This document shows positions 55,944 to 64,000 of a stretch of DNA of 64,000 bases, piece by piece. The stretch lies in assembly GCF_000703085.1 (NCBI RefSeq), contig NZ_JNLL01000001.1, positions 868,001 to 932,000 on the forward strand, read 5' to 3'. How positions within the stretch are numbered: the first letter of the stretch is position 1; each line of letters opens with the position of its first letter. The DNA is from Persephonella sp. KM09-Lau-8. Its GTDB lineage: Bacteria; Aquificota; Aquificia; Aquificales; Hydrogenothermaceae. The translations under genes and the position numbers were made by a program. The notes beneath the pieces are model-generated. The model was given only the letters and a program-made list of their open reading frames with translations. It was not told where the DNA came from and did not search any database.

Positions 55944-56398
55944 TTTTTACCAACATTAAAATTTTTACTTTCTATGAAATATTTATAATCATCAGGCAAA
56001 GATATATGAAACTTAAGTAAGTTTTCTTCTATTAAAAGTAATATTGGCCGTCCATTTCTCCATGTAAAAAGCCCAATACAATTTTCACATTTTTCAAAAG
56101 AAGAATAATCCAGAGCCATCGTTGGTTTTGTGGCATCAAATTTTTTCTTTATATTTTGAATAAAAACAAAATCTGCCTTATCTTCTGTTTTTGTCTCTTT
56201 CAATGAAGAATAGGAAGTAAGTAAATGAATCTTTTTTTTGGGAACGCCTATAAAATAAACAAGTGGTTTTTTCTTTCGGGTAACATCCAAAACTAATTTT
56301 TCTAAAATTTTAATTTCCAACTTTGCAGCTGAATCAATATCTGCTGCAAAAGCAATCAACACATATACTAAGACCAAAAAAATTATGCTCTTCTTCAA
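55940..56398 (-). CDS. Periplasmic YfiR-like (DUF4154-like) protein
   Basis: A 152-residue exported protein with a signal peptide (about 1-19). The remainder has AKLEIKILEKL at the start, a central YFIGVPKKK strand, KADFVFIQ and a C-terminal ILLLIEENLLKFHISLPD, the layout of YfiR/DUF4154 proteins. These sit in the periplasm and inhibit a membrane cyclase. A Cys pair (KCENC) could form a disulfide, as YfiR has. The start is a TTG overlapping the stop of the TonB-receptor gene by 4 nt. The YfiR match is by pattern and context and is not certain. Confidence 0.68.
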   Translation of the reverse strand: MKKSIIFLVLVYVLIAFAADIDSAAKLEIKILEKLVLDVTRKKKPLVYFIGVPKKKIHLLTSYSSLKETKTEDKADFVFIQNIKKKFDATKPTMALDYSSFEKCENCIGLFTWRNGRPILLLIEENLLKFHISLPDDYKYFIESKNFNVGKK

Positions 56399-58311
56399 AA
56401 TAGTTTCTCTACAGTTAGTATTATTTGTCTATCATAAACCGATATAACACCTTTGTTTCTGAAAATATCCATATATGCTTTTTTCTCTCCTCTGTTAAGC
56501 AGATTATCCCCTGTTATTGTAAGATTCCAGTCGTCAGGCAGGTTGTAAGAAAGGGATAATCTAAGATCATAACTTTCTTTAACATGAATACCATAAGGTT
56601 TATAATCTCCCTTGTAAATAAGATCTGTATATAATTTGAGCCTGTCAAAATCTCCTCCTAACCTGAAATATCCTCCCCTATCTGGAGAGAAAAATCCTTT
56701 TCCAACATCTGTAAACCAGTAATTGATTTCAGAATACAGATTGTTGTTGAAATTCCTTTTAAATGTGATTCCGTATTCATGGAAATTCTCAGATTCACCA
56801 CTGTTTTTCATTACAAATTGACGACGATCCAGTTTAACAATATTATCTATTCTGTAATATCCTGCAAACCCTTTTATCTCATTAGAACCAAATTTATAAC
56901 TAACTTCTCCTGTATATGCATTAATCATCATAGGTTCAAGCCGTGTTTTTTCAGAAAGTTCAATCATAAGCATAGATGGAATCACATAATATCTTGATGC
57001 GAAACCTTTGAACATTAATTTCGAGTTTACAAAGGATATAAAACCGGCTCTCAGGTTCAGTCTGTTCTTACTCTTTTGACCATAGAATTTGAATTTATCC
57101 AGATTGGCTCCTAAAATTATCAGATTTTTATCATTTATGTTGTAGCTGTTTTCCAGATATACAGACCCAATATAATAGTTCTTTACCCTTGGAGCATCAG
57201 TCAGATCATATTTTATATTAAGGACATTTTTATAATAATTGGTTATTCTATCCTCGTTATAATATCTCCAGAAAGTTCCTAACAGAAGGAGATTATTCTC
57301 TGTTTTGATTTTTTTGTTCAATACAGCTGCAAATTTATGAAAATTCACCTTTTCATAATACTCAATAATCGGAGGTCGATGTAGATTGAATAGCTTCGGT
57401 ATTATAATCCCTCCATCTGTAGCTTTATTAAGTTCTTTATACTTTCTTTTTTGGAAATCGTAAGAAAGCACAAGTTTTGTGTTTTTATCAAACTTCTGGG
57501 AAACAACCAGATAACTATCAAATGAACATGTATGGGCAAAATCTGGAGCTTTATCTCCAGACAGGCCAAAGAATCCTCCTCTTTTGACATCAGACAGAGA
57601 AAGCTCAACTTGAGTCTCATAGTAGTTTAGTTTAAAAAATAGATCCTTACGAAACTGATTTCTGTTAACAGTCTGATTGTTTATTCTGGGTCTTGGAAAT
57701 CTAAAATATGACTTGCTGAAGTTAACCAGATAAGAAAGATTCTCGTTTCTCTGGTAAGCTGCAAAAATATTAAATGCATAGGATTTTTTTGAACTTACAG
57801 AGATCCTAAACTTGGTAGCATTTTCCCTTTTAGGCTCTTTTGTATAAAGTTTTATTATTATTTTTGATGGCTCTGTTGTTACACTGATAGCTCCTGAAGA
57901 ATAATAAATCTCAACATGATCTATATGATCAAGGGGATATCTATCATAGGTAAGAAATGGGCTATAAGTATTAATAGAACTTACTTCATGGTCATCTATA
58001 TATAGTCTATAGATTATGGGAATATTACATCCTCCCCCTGGAAATACAAGTGTTTCAACTCCATAATTATTAGGTATTCTATTATTTAACGGTATTATCT
58101 TAAGAAGATCTGATAATGTATATATATGCATTGTTTCCAGATCTTTTCTTGTGAAAACTAAAAGATGACCCAAGCTTTCTTCCCGTGTCCTTTTAGATAA
58201 ATCTGATGCTTCTTCATACTTTTTCATCAATGAAAGTATACTTTCTGATGAGGCAAAAACATTTCCTGATAATAAAACCCCGCAAAACGCTAAAATTACT
58301 TTCTTCTTCAT
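56395..58311 (-). CDS. TonB-dependent receptor-like outer-membrane protein
   Basis: A 638-residue protein with a signal peptide (about 1-20), a plug domain (about 50-160: FTRKDLETMHIYTLSDLLKI, YRLYIDDHEV, VEIYYSSGAI) and a beta barrel of alternating hydrophobic strands ending in Phe, as outer-membrane barrels do. I see no clear TonB box. The plug is short and the barrel small (about 470 residues), so it may be a sensor-like receptor rather than a transporter. It heads the three-gene operon with the YfiR-like and GGDEF-EAL genes, with its own promoter. Confidence 0.83.
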   Translation of the reverse strand: MKKKVILAFCGVLLSGNVFASSESILSLMKKYEEASDLSKRTREESLGHLLVFTRKDLETMHIYTLSDLLKIIPLNNRIPNNYGVETLVFPGGGCNIPIIYRLYIDDHEVSSINTYSPFLTYDRYPLDHIDHVEIYYSSGAISVTTEPSKIIIKLYTKEPKRENATKFRISVSSKKSYAFNIFAAYQRNENLSYLVNFSKSYFRFPRPRINNQTVNRNQFRKDLFFKLNYYETQVELSLSDVKRGGFFGLSGDKAPDFAHTCSFDSYLVVSQKFDKNTKLVLSYDFQKRKYKELNKATDGGIIIPKLFNLHRPPIIEYYEKVNFHKFAAVLNKKIKTENNLLLLGTFWRYYNEDRITNYYKNVLNIKYDLTDAPRVKNYYIGSVYLENSYNINDKNLIILGANLDKFKFYGQKSKNRLNLRAGFISFVNSKLMFKGFASRYYVIPSMLMIELSEKTRLEPMMINAYTGEVSYKFGSNEIKGFAGYYRIDNIVKLDRRQFVMKNSGESENFHEYGITFKRNFNNNLYSEINYWFTDVGKGFFSPDRGGYFRLGGDFDRLKLYTDLIYKGDYKPYGIHVKESYDLRLSLSYNLPDDWNLTITGDNLLNRGEKKAYMDIFRNKGVISVYDRQIILTVEKLF

Positions 58312-58330
58312 CTGTCCTTCCTGAAATTAA

Positions 58331-58359
58331 TTTATACCTATATTATCGGACAGTGTTAA
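58331..58359 (-). promoter_or_regulatory. Promoter of the TonB receptor / YfiR-like / GGDEF-EAL operon
   Basis: On the minus strand TTAACA (58359-58354) and TATAAA (58336-58331) are 17 bp apart, 20 bp upstream of the receptor start and just after the addA stop, so the operon is separately controlled. Confidence 0.6.
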
Positions 58360-58367
58360 TAAACTTT

Positions 58368-61300
58368 TTATATTATTAATATAACTTTATCTGTCCATAA
58401 AAGGCCTAATTTAAAATTAATATTTTTATTAGGGAAAAGTCTGTCAATAGCCTTCAGATAATATTCTTTCTGTTTCCGATACTGACTAATAATTTTTTTC
58501 TCTTCCCCTAATGTTTCATATCTATTAGTTTTAAAATCCATTATGCAAATCTCTCCATCCTTTTCATAGACTATATCTATTCTGCCTTCCACAAATAAGG
58601 AGTTATCCTTTAATGTAAAAGGTAATTCTCTGAAAAGTATCCGGCTATTTTTTAATTCAATATGAATATTGGAATTTTCAAATTTTGCCATCAAAGTTTT
58701 GACCTGATGAACAACTTTTTCTTGAAGATGCTGGGGCACAATATTTTTTTTCTGCTGGATAAGCCTTTCCACCTGCTCAACAGAAAAGCTCTCAAAATCT
58801 AAATCTTCCAGAACCTCATGGGTTAAAATTCCAATATAAATTCCCAGATTTTCTTCTGATTTTTTCTCAAAACTAATTTCTTCTTTATCCTCCTCCATCA
58901 GTTTTGTTACCGAGGTAAATCTTTCTTTATCAAAACTTATGTTTTTTATTTTTTTCTCTTTTTGTTCGATATCTCTTAACTGCTGTAAATCAATAGGCTC
59001 TGTTTGTTGAGCTTTGCTTTCAGGTATTATATCTTCATATCTGAATTCCTCTTGATATATACCTGTTTTATCAGGTAAAAACTCATTTATCAGGGATAAG
59101 ATAGAATTCTTACCTCCCTTGTTATTTGCTGAAATAAATATTAGCTGTTCCTTTGCCCTTGTAGTTGCAACATAAAACAATCTAATTTTTTCTTGCAGTA
59201 TCCTGTCTTTAAGGAATTTTTCTATATTTTCATCATTTAATAGCCTGCTTTTTGCTTTTGACAGATAAATAAGAGGCTTGTCTTCATATATATGAATATT
59301 TCCAAAAAGTTTCAGATTAAAATTTTTCCATATCAACGGAATAATAATAACTTCGTTTTGCAATCCCTTTGATTTGTGCATTGTCATAAGTTGAACAGCA
59401 TTATCTTCAGAGTTGATAGGAGTTGATTCGTAATCCTCTAAAAATCTGATAAATTCCTGCAAGGAAATATTATCAAATGTTTTTTTCTTTGCCAGTGCTT
59501 TGACCATCTTGAGATTTTTTACTTTCTGCAGACCCTCCTCCATAACAGAAAACACCTCAAGAAATGGGGACTCCTGAAAAATCCTGTCTATAATTTGCTC
59601 CACGGATAATTTATATTTCTGGTCTGATAGTTCTTTTAACAATCTGAAAAATCTGTGTTCAGATTTTAGACCGTTTCCATAAATCTCCTCATCTGAAGCC
59701 GTAACAACAGGAGATTTTAGAATACAGGTTGCCATAAGGCTATCTTCTGGATTTTCAATAAATCTTAAACAATCTATTAATAGCCTGATTTCAGGTAATT
59801 GTGAATATCTGATATTTGTTAGAGAAACTGCAGGGATACCAAGTTGATTGAATATATTTAAAAATTCATTAATATCATCATTCCTGTCAAATAAAATGGA
59901 TATATCCTTGTAATCATATCTACCATTTGAAACAAGTTGATTTATAACTTTTGCTGTTGCAAATGCTTCTGCTATAATTTCCCGTTTTTCAGGGGTATCT
60001 TTTATGCTAATCAGTCTTACTGCTGGGTCTTCTATACTGTTATTTTTTGAAGGTTTAACAGGCTTTCTGAACTCTTCCTTGATATGTGCCAGAATTTCTG
60101 TATCAGAAAATAATCTATTAAAAAACTCAACAAGCTGAGGTGTGCTTCTATAGTTTGTATCAAGTATCTTATCCTGAAAATTATTTTTCTCTAAGAAATC
60201 AAAATAAATATCAAGGTCAGCATTTCTCCAAGTGTATATACACTGTTTAGGGTCTCCAAAAACATATATATTATGGTCTGAAATCCTTTTTAAGATTTCC
60301 GTCTGAATTCTGTCTGTATCCTGAAACTCATCAACAAATATATATTTAAACTGGTCTTTTAGATGTTCAGTAGCCTGATTATCCTCAAGTAGTTCCAGAG
60401 TTTTCTGGAGAATATCATCAAAATCAATTATTTTTTTCTCAGTTTTCTCTTTTTCAACAAAATCAAGGAATTGATAAAATTTGGATAAAATAAGATTTGC
60501 TCTATAATCAGCAAACTCCTGCTGGTATTCTTTGATTAAGCCTATAAGTTTGTTTTGTAGATGCAGAAATTCAGGGGATTTGGTTATCAGTTTAAGCTCT
60601 TTCTTCAGGTCTGCTGGAACGCTGTTAGATATGCTTTTTTTTATAAAAAATTCCTCCAGTCTAAGACTTAAAATGGCATCATTTTCAATTGCATTCAAAA
60701 TCTCAGATGGCTTTAATTTAAAAGCCTGAGGATACTCTTTTTCTGCATTTTTCAAAATTTCATAAATAGGATTTTCAATAAACTCCTCTTTTACTTCAAA
60801 AATCTGTTTTTTTATTTTCTGTATTTCCTGTTTTTGATTTTCAAGGTTAATTTCTGAAAAACTTAGTTTTAAACGGTTACGGTATAAGGCTTTCAGAAAT
60901 TTTTTAACCAGATTTATTTTCCCCTCAAATAAACCTAAAATCTCTTCCCATCTGTCCTTATCATTTTCAAAATCAGCTTCTATCCATTTGTCAAACAATA
61001 GCTCAAGCCACTGGTCTATTTGACCTTCAGGCAGTATTGAAAAACTATTATCTATTTTTGATTTTTCAGGAAATCTCTTTAAAAATCTCAAAAATACACT
61101 GTGAAATGTCCCTATATAACTGTTATCAAGGAATATCAGCTGTCTGTGGAGACGGACTTTTTCTTCTTTGTTTAGTGAGTTCTCAGACAGCAGTTCTTTT
61201 ATTCTTTTGGCTATTCTTTCTTTTATCTCTGTGGCTGCCTTTTCTGAAAATGTGAGAATAAGCATATCTTTTAAGGGTATATCCTCATTTAAAACCTTGT

Positions 61301-61370
61301 CTATTACAAGCTCAACAAGTTTGTGTGTCTTTCCGGTTCCTGCTGATGCTATGTAGTTTATATTAGGCAT
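58368..61370 (-). CDS. addA: AddA/RecB-like helicase-nuclease
   Basis: AddA is the helicase-nuclease subunit that processes double-strand breaks for recombination. The 1000 residues have UvrD-type motifs: Walker A ASAGTGKT (8-15), FVDEFQDTD (II), GDPKQCIYTWRNAD (III), MTMHKSKGLQNEV (V) and FYVATTRAKEQL (VI). A C-terminal PD-(D/E)XK nuclease with EGRIDIVY and IMDFKTNRY follows. It overlaps addB by 8 bp. It is nearer to AddA than RecB because its partner also has a nuclease. Confidence 0.92.
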   Translation of the reverse strand: MPNINYIASAGTGKTHKLVELVIDKVLNEDIPLKDMLILTFSEKAATEIKERIAKRIKELLSENSLNKEEKVRLHRQLIFLDNSYIGTFHSVFLRFLKRFPEKSKIDNSFSILPEGQIDQWLELLFDKWIEADFENDKDRWEEILGLFEGKINLVKKFLKALYRNRLKLSFSEINLENQKQEIQKIKKQIFEVKEEFIENPIYEILKNAEKEYPQAFKLKPSEILNAIENDAILSLRLEEFFIKKSISNSVPADLKKELKLITKSPEFLHLQNKLIGLIKEYQQEFADYRANLILSKFYQFLDFVEKEKTEKKIIDFDDILQKTLELLEDNQATEHLKDQFKYIFVDEFQDTDRIQTEILKRISDHNIYVFGDPKQCIYTWRNADLDIYFDFLEKNNFQDKILDTNYRSTPQLVEFFNRLFSDTEILAHIKEEFRKPVKPSKNNSIEDPAVRLISIKDTPEKREIIAEAFATAKVINQLVSNGRYDYKDISILFDRNDDINEFLNIFNQLGIPAVSLTNIRYSQLPEIRLLIDCLRFIENPEDSLMATCILKSPVVTASDEEIYGNGLKSEHRFFRLLKELSDQKYKLSVEQIIDRIFQESPFLEVFSVMEEGLQKVKNLKMVKALAKKKTFDNISLQEFIRFLEDYESTPINSEDNAVQLMTMHKSKGLQNEVIIIPLIWKNFNLKLFGNIHIYEDKPLIYLSKAKSRLLNDENIEKFLKDRILQEKIRLFYVATTRAKEQLIFISANNKGGKNSILSLINEFLPDKTGIYQEEFRYEDIIPESKAQQTEPIDLQQLRDIEQKEKKIKNISFDKERFTSVTKLMEEDKEEISFEKKSEENLGIYIGILTHEVLEDLDFESFSVEQVERLIQQKKNIVPQHLQEKVVHQVKTLMAKFENSNIHIELKNSRILFRELPFTLKDNSLFVEGRIDIVYEKDGEICIMDFKTNRYETLGEEKKIISQYRKQKEYYLKAIDRLFPNKNINFKLGLLWTDKVILII

Positions 61371-63984
61371 CTTCCTGCTCCTGTATGTCGTCTTTCAAAC
61401 AAAATGTGTGGTAAGGGCAATACCTACATTCATCATTTTGTTCAGGATGGAATTTTTTGCTGAAAAGCTGATTTACCATCTCATCCAGATACTCTTCAAG
61501 GGCAGTAAAATCAAGATTTTCCCCAAAATAAAAATATTTTTTTGTATGGTCATTTATGGCAAATATTGCCACATTTTTAATCTGTTTGCCTTCCTGTTCA
61601 AGAAGTTTTTTGTATATAAGCAGCTGAATGTATTTTTTCTTTAGTTCTTTTTCAAATGTTTTATGTAATTCTTTTACATTACCGGTTTTATAATCTGCTA
61701 TATAATAAAAGCCTTCAGGGTCTTTTTCTGCTCTGTCTATTCTGCCTTTGAATATTCCATTTGATAACTCTTTTTCAAGGAGCTCTAAATCTATTTTTAT
61801 TCCATTTTCTTTCATTCTGAGTTCATCTTTTTTAATAAAATCTATGGTCTTTTCTTTTAAAAGCTTTATTCTTGTATATTCCACAGGGATATAGGCAGGA
61901 ATTAGAAATCTTTTTTGTTTTTCAAAAAATTCCTCAAACTCTTTTTCAATCTGTTGGGTGGTAATTTGTCCCTTATAATACCTGTATAAAATATCATGTA
62001 TGAACTTCCCTGTCTCATAGGCAGGAATTTGTCTTCTGTCAATTTCTTCCTGAGCTACTCCAATAATCACATCCCAGAAGTATTTATATGGGCAGTTTAC
62101 ATAAACAGCAAAGCCTGTCGGGGAAATAGGCTTTTTTATATTTACAAAGTCATAAATAAAATTTTCCTTTGTAAGTTCATAACTTACAGGACTTGCCAGC
62201 TTATCTCCGTTGTGTAAAACAAAATCAGTATATAAAATAGGCTGAACTTGGATTTTTTCAGGTTCTTTTTCTGTTATTCTAATCACTTCATTTACAAAAA
62301 CAGATGGGTATAGGCTTCTTTTTTCTGTATCTGTAGCAGTGTAAAACAGCTTAATCTGTTTGCCTTTGTCCAGTATTGCTGCAAAATTTGCAAGCTCCTG
62401 CATAAGCACATGAAAGGGATAATCCATTCCCAGCTCTGAAGCAGTAGCAAGGATTTCTTCCCGTAGTGGTGAAGGATAAACTCCAGAATTCAGGTTCAAG
62501 AAATATATATATTTAAAGTTATTTCCCTCGGCAGCTGAAGGAGTAAGAACAGAAACAAAATCCCCTTTTTTGCGGTTTTCTTTATTTTCCTGATTGAAAA
62601 AAGTTTCTACTATAGAAACAAATTCCTTATAGGATATTTCTGAGAAAAATTCAGAGTAAATTCTGTTTTCCAGTAAGAACTCAAAAATATTTTCAAGGAA
62701 TTCTTTGCATTTTTCACAGGTTATATATCTGTCCTTTATCTCTTCAAAGTATCTTACAAACTCTTTTATATTTGCCTGTTCTGGTAGCAAGTCTAAAATT
62801 TTGAGGAGTTCTTTTAAAGGGGAATTATTTCCTTCAAAAACAAAACTTTCCCAGTCTTGATAACTATTTAAATTATTTTCCTGAAGAATTTTTAGATATA
62901 AACTGTCTAAATCCGGCAAGCCCAGAAGCTCAGGAGATAAAACCTTTAATACACTTTCCTTTGAGAACTCCTGAAGTTTAATCTGGAAAATTCCAAAAAG
63001 ACGACTGTAAATCGGGTCATCAATAAATCTATTTTCCTCAAACAGATAATATGGAATGTTATATTTTCGGAAAGTCTCCTTTAGCTGAGGTATATATTTC
63101 TGGATATCTGGAATTATAACTCCTATTTGATGGGGCTGCACTCTATCAAGTAATTTACCAACAATATCTATCGCAACATATTCAACCTCTTCTTCTATGC
63201 CTGTTGCCTGATATACCTGTAAATCAGGATTTTTCACAGGTAAATCCTCATAGAAAAATCTATATACATATTTGCCTGTTTTTACATTTGGGTTATCTGT
63301 TTTTTCTATCTCAGGTGGAGTTTCTGATAATTCTTCATAAAAGGCTCTCAGGGTTTTGAAATGGTCGTGGTTTTCATAATATCCGCTATCAAAGAAAAAT
63401 GGCAAAAATACAAATATTTCTTTAGAAAGTTTCTTAAGCTTTTTGAATAATTTCTGATGAATAGGGGCAACTGATTTAATACCAATTATAAACAGATAAT
63501 CAGTCTGAAAATTGGTGTCTTTTGATGTTGCAATCTTATGTGTGTCTTCCCTGTCTATAATCTCTTTTCCTGTTAGATTTATATAATCCTGAACTATTTT
63601 TCTGACTACAGGATTATTTATTTTTCCTGTGGATATTTCATACTCTTTAATCTGCTGGGTTAACAGACCGTACTCCTCAACAAGTCCTTCCAGCTCAAAA
63701 CCATTATCAAACATAATTTTTTTTAATATCAACTGCTTTTCAAAATTCTGAATAGGCTCTACTTCTGCAATTTCTTTTGCTATATCAATAGGGGTGTAAA
63801 ATTTTGCATTGACCAGTATGCCTGCTTTATCTGTTAGATACTCCTTGAAAGCCTGTTTCATCTGGTTTGAGTGGACTATAAATGTAAGTTTGCTTCCAGG
63901 CTGGTTTTTGTTTATCTGAATGATAATTTCCGAGAGTTTTTCTTTCAGATAAGAATAGCTTCCACAAAAAAATCTTTCTTTCAT
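61363..63984 (-). CDS. addB: AddB-like nuclease with probable iron-sulfur cluster
   Basis: The 873-residue partner of AddA. The C-terminal nuclease has GRIDRAEK and the catalytic ADYKTG, framed by Cys631 (CPYKYFW) and the cluster C853, C856, C862 (CRYCPYHTFC), the four-Cys pattern of AddB-type [4Fe-4S] nucleases. The N-terminal helicase-like half lacks a Walker A lysine motif (CGSYSYLKEKL stands at the place), so it probably recognises DNA rather than pulling it. AGG precedes the ATG. The gene ends 16 bp before the window edge. Confidence 0.88.
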   Translation of the reverse strand: MKERFFCGSYSYLKEKLSEIIIQINKNQPGSKLTFIVHSNQMKQAFKEYLTDKAGILVNAKFYTPIDIAKEIAEVEPIQNFEKQLILKKIMFDNGFELEGLVEEYGLLTQQIKEYEISTGKINNPVVRKIVQDYINLTGKEIIDREDTHKIATSKDTNFQTDYLFIIGIKSVAPIHQKLFKKLKKLSKEIFVFLPFFFDSGYYENHDHFKTLRAFYEELSETPPEIEKTDNPNVKTGKYVYRFFYEDLPVKNPDLQVYQATGIEEEVEYVAIDIVGKLLDRVQPHQIGVIIPDIQKYIPQLKETFRKYNIPYYLFEENRFIDDPIYSRLFGIFQIKLQEFSKESVLKVLSPELLGLPDLDSLYLKILQENNLNSYQDWESFVFEGNNSPLKELLKILDLLPEQANIKEFVRYFEEIKDRYITCEKCKEFLENIFEFLLENRIYSEFFSEISYKEFVSIVETFFNQENKENRKKGDFVSVLTPSAAEGNNFKYIYFLNLNSGVYPSPLREEILATASELGMDYPFHVLMQELANFAAILDKGKQIKLFYTATDTEKRSLYPSVFVNEVIRITEKEPEKIQVQPILYTDFVLHNGDKLASPVSYELTKENFIYDFVNIKKPISPTGFAVYVNCPYKYFWDVIIGVAQEEIDRRQIPAYETGKFIHDILYRYYKGQITTQQIEKEFEEFFEKQKRFLIPAYIPVEYTRIKLLKEKTIDFIKKDELRMKENGIKIDLELLEKELSNGIFKGRIDRAEKDPEGFYYIADYKTGNVKELHKTFEKELKKKYIQLLIYKKLLEQEGKQIKNVAIFAINDHTKKYFYFGENLDFTALEEYLDEMVNQLFSKKFHPEQNDECRYCPYHTFCLKDDIQEQEDA

Positions 63985-64000
63985 AATACCTGAATATCCC

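Overview
The window looks like a chromosomal segment of a thermophilic Aquificota bacterium of the Hydrogenothermaceae (Persephonella / Sulfurihydrogenibium type). The DNA is AT-rich apart from the tRNA gene and one repeat array. Pointers to this group are the roughly 1000-residue ClpB with an enlarged N-domain, a carbamoyl-phosphate synthase large subunit encoded only as its N-terminal half, a secreted alpha-carbonic anhydrase, an Aquifex-type dihydroorotase and a DUF507 protein. The genus is inferred from gene content; no rRNA is present to confirm it. Genes are tightly packed with many 4-30 nt overlaps, clear GGAGG ribosome sites and frequent TTG starts. No transposase, integrase or phage gene was seen, so the window is mostly core genome with a few accessory spots.

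Layout. 1-4.7 kb: a small unknown gene, cutA, a stomatin-like protein and clpB. 4.73-5.37 kb: an AT-rich block full of nested inverted repeats, followed by a short GC-rich CRISPR-like array (array A: 5 repeats, 4 spacers) with no cas genes. 5.5-12.2 kb: folD, a membrane and serine-protease cluster (DUF502, SDH-type protease), dimeric dUTPase, alpha-carbonic anhydrase, galT, DUF507 and truD. 12.2-19.6 kb: a TudS-like DUF523 protein, a secreted coiled-coil protein, hemH (frameshifted), rpoD and dnaG, then dnaA reading the other way. 19.6-33.6 kb: folC, lgt, def, rpe, a CTP-dependent lipid-kinase-like protein, a UPF0175/DUF3368 toxin-antitoxin pair, DUF59, pyrC, lepB, a secreted nuclease, purE, gltB and an AmmeMemoRadiSam-type radical SAM enzyme. 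33.7-40.9 kb: the N-terminal half of carB, a prohibitin-like protein, an OsmC-like protein, three small membrane or helical proteins, a YihY-type membrane protein, a short-chain dehydrogenase, a P-loop kinase and an aminotransferase. 40.9-41.9 kb: a tRNA with CAU anticodon and a second CRISPR array (array B: 9 repeats, 8 spacers) with a good promoter in its leader. 42.1-49.5 kb: another dehydrogenase, a metallo-beta-lactamase-fold protein, thiO, an aminotransferase, pgi, serS and a TPR protein. 49.5-64 kb: a TamB-like protein, a PabA/TrpG glutaminase, a three-gene TonB receptor / YfiR-like / GGDEF-EAL operon, and addA-addB.

How the genes fit together. dnaA and dnaG-rpoD diverge from one 346-bp AT-rich gap, so replication start, primer synthesis and housekeeping transcription are controlled from adjacent promoters. 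Nucleotide, folate and amino-acid genes (folD, folC, pyrC, purE, carB, pabA, gltB, dut) are scattered rather than in one operon. The surface and periplasmic genes (lgt, lepB, TamB, TonB receptor) are those of a two-membrane cell.

The places most worth a second look are array A with its structured upstream block, the TonB/YfiR-like/GGDEF-EAL operon as a possible outer-membrane-to-c-di-GMP relay, the hemH frameshift, the inverted repeat over the dnaA start region, and an array B spacer that reads, on its reverse complement, as a ribosome site plus start codon.
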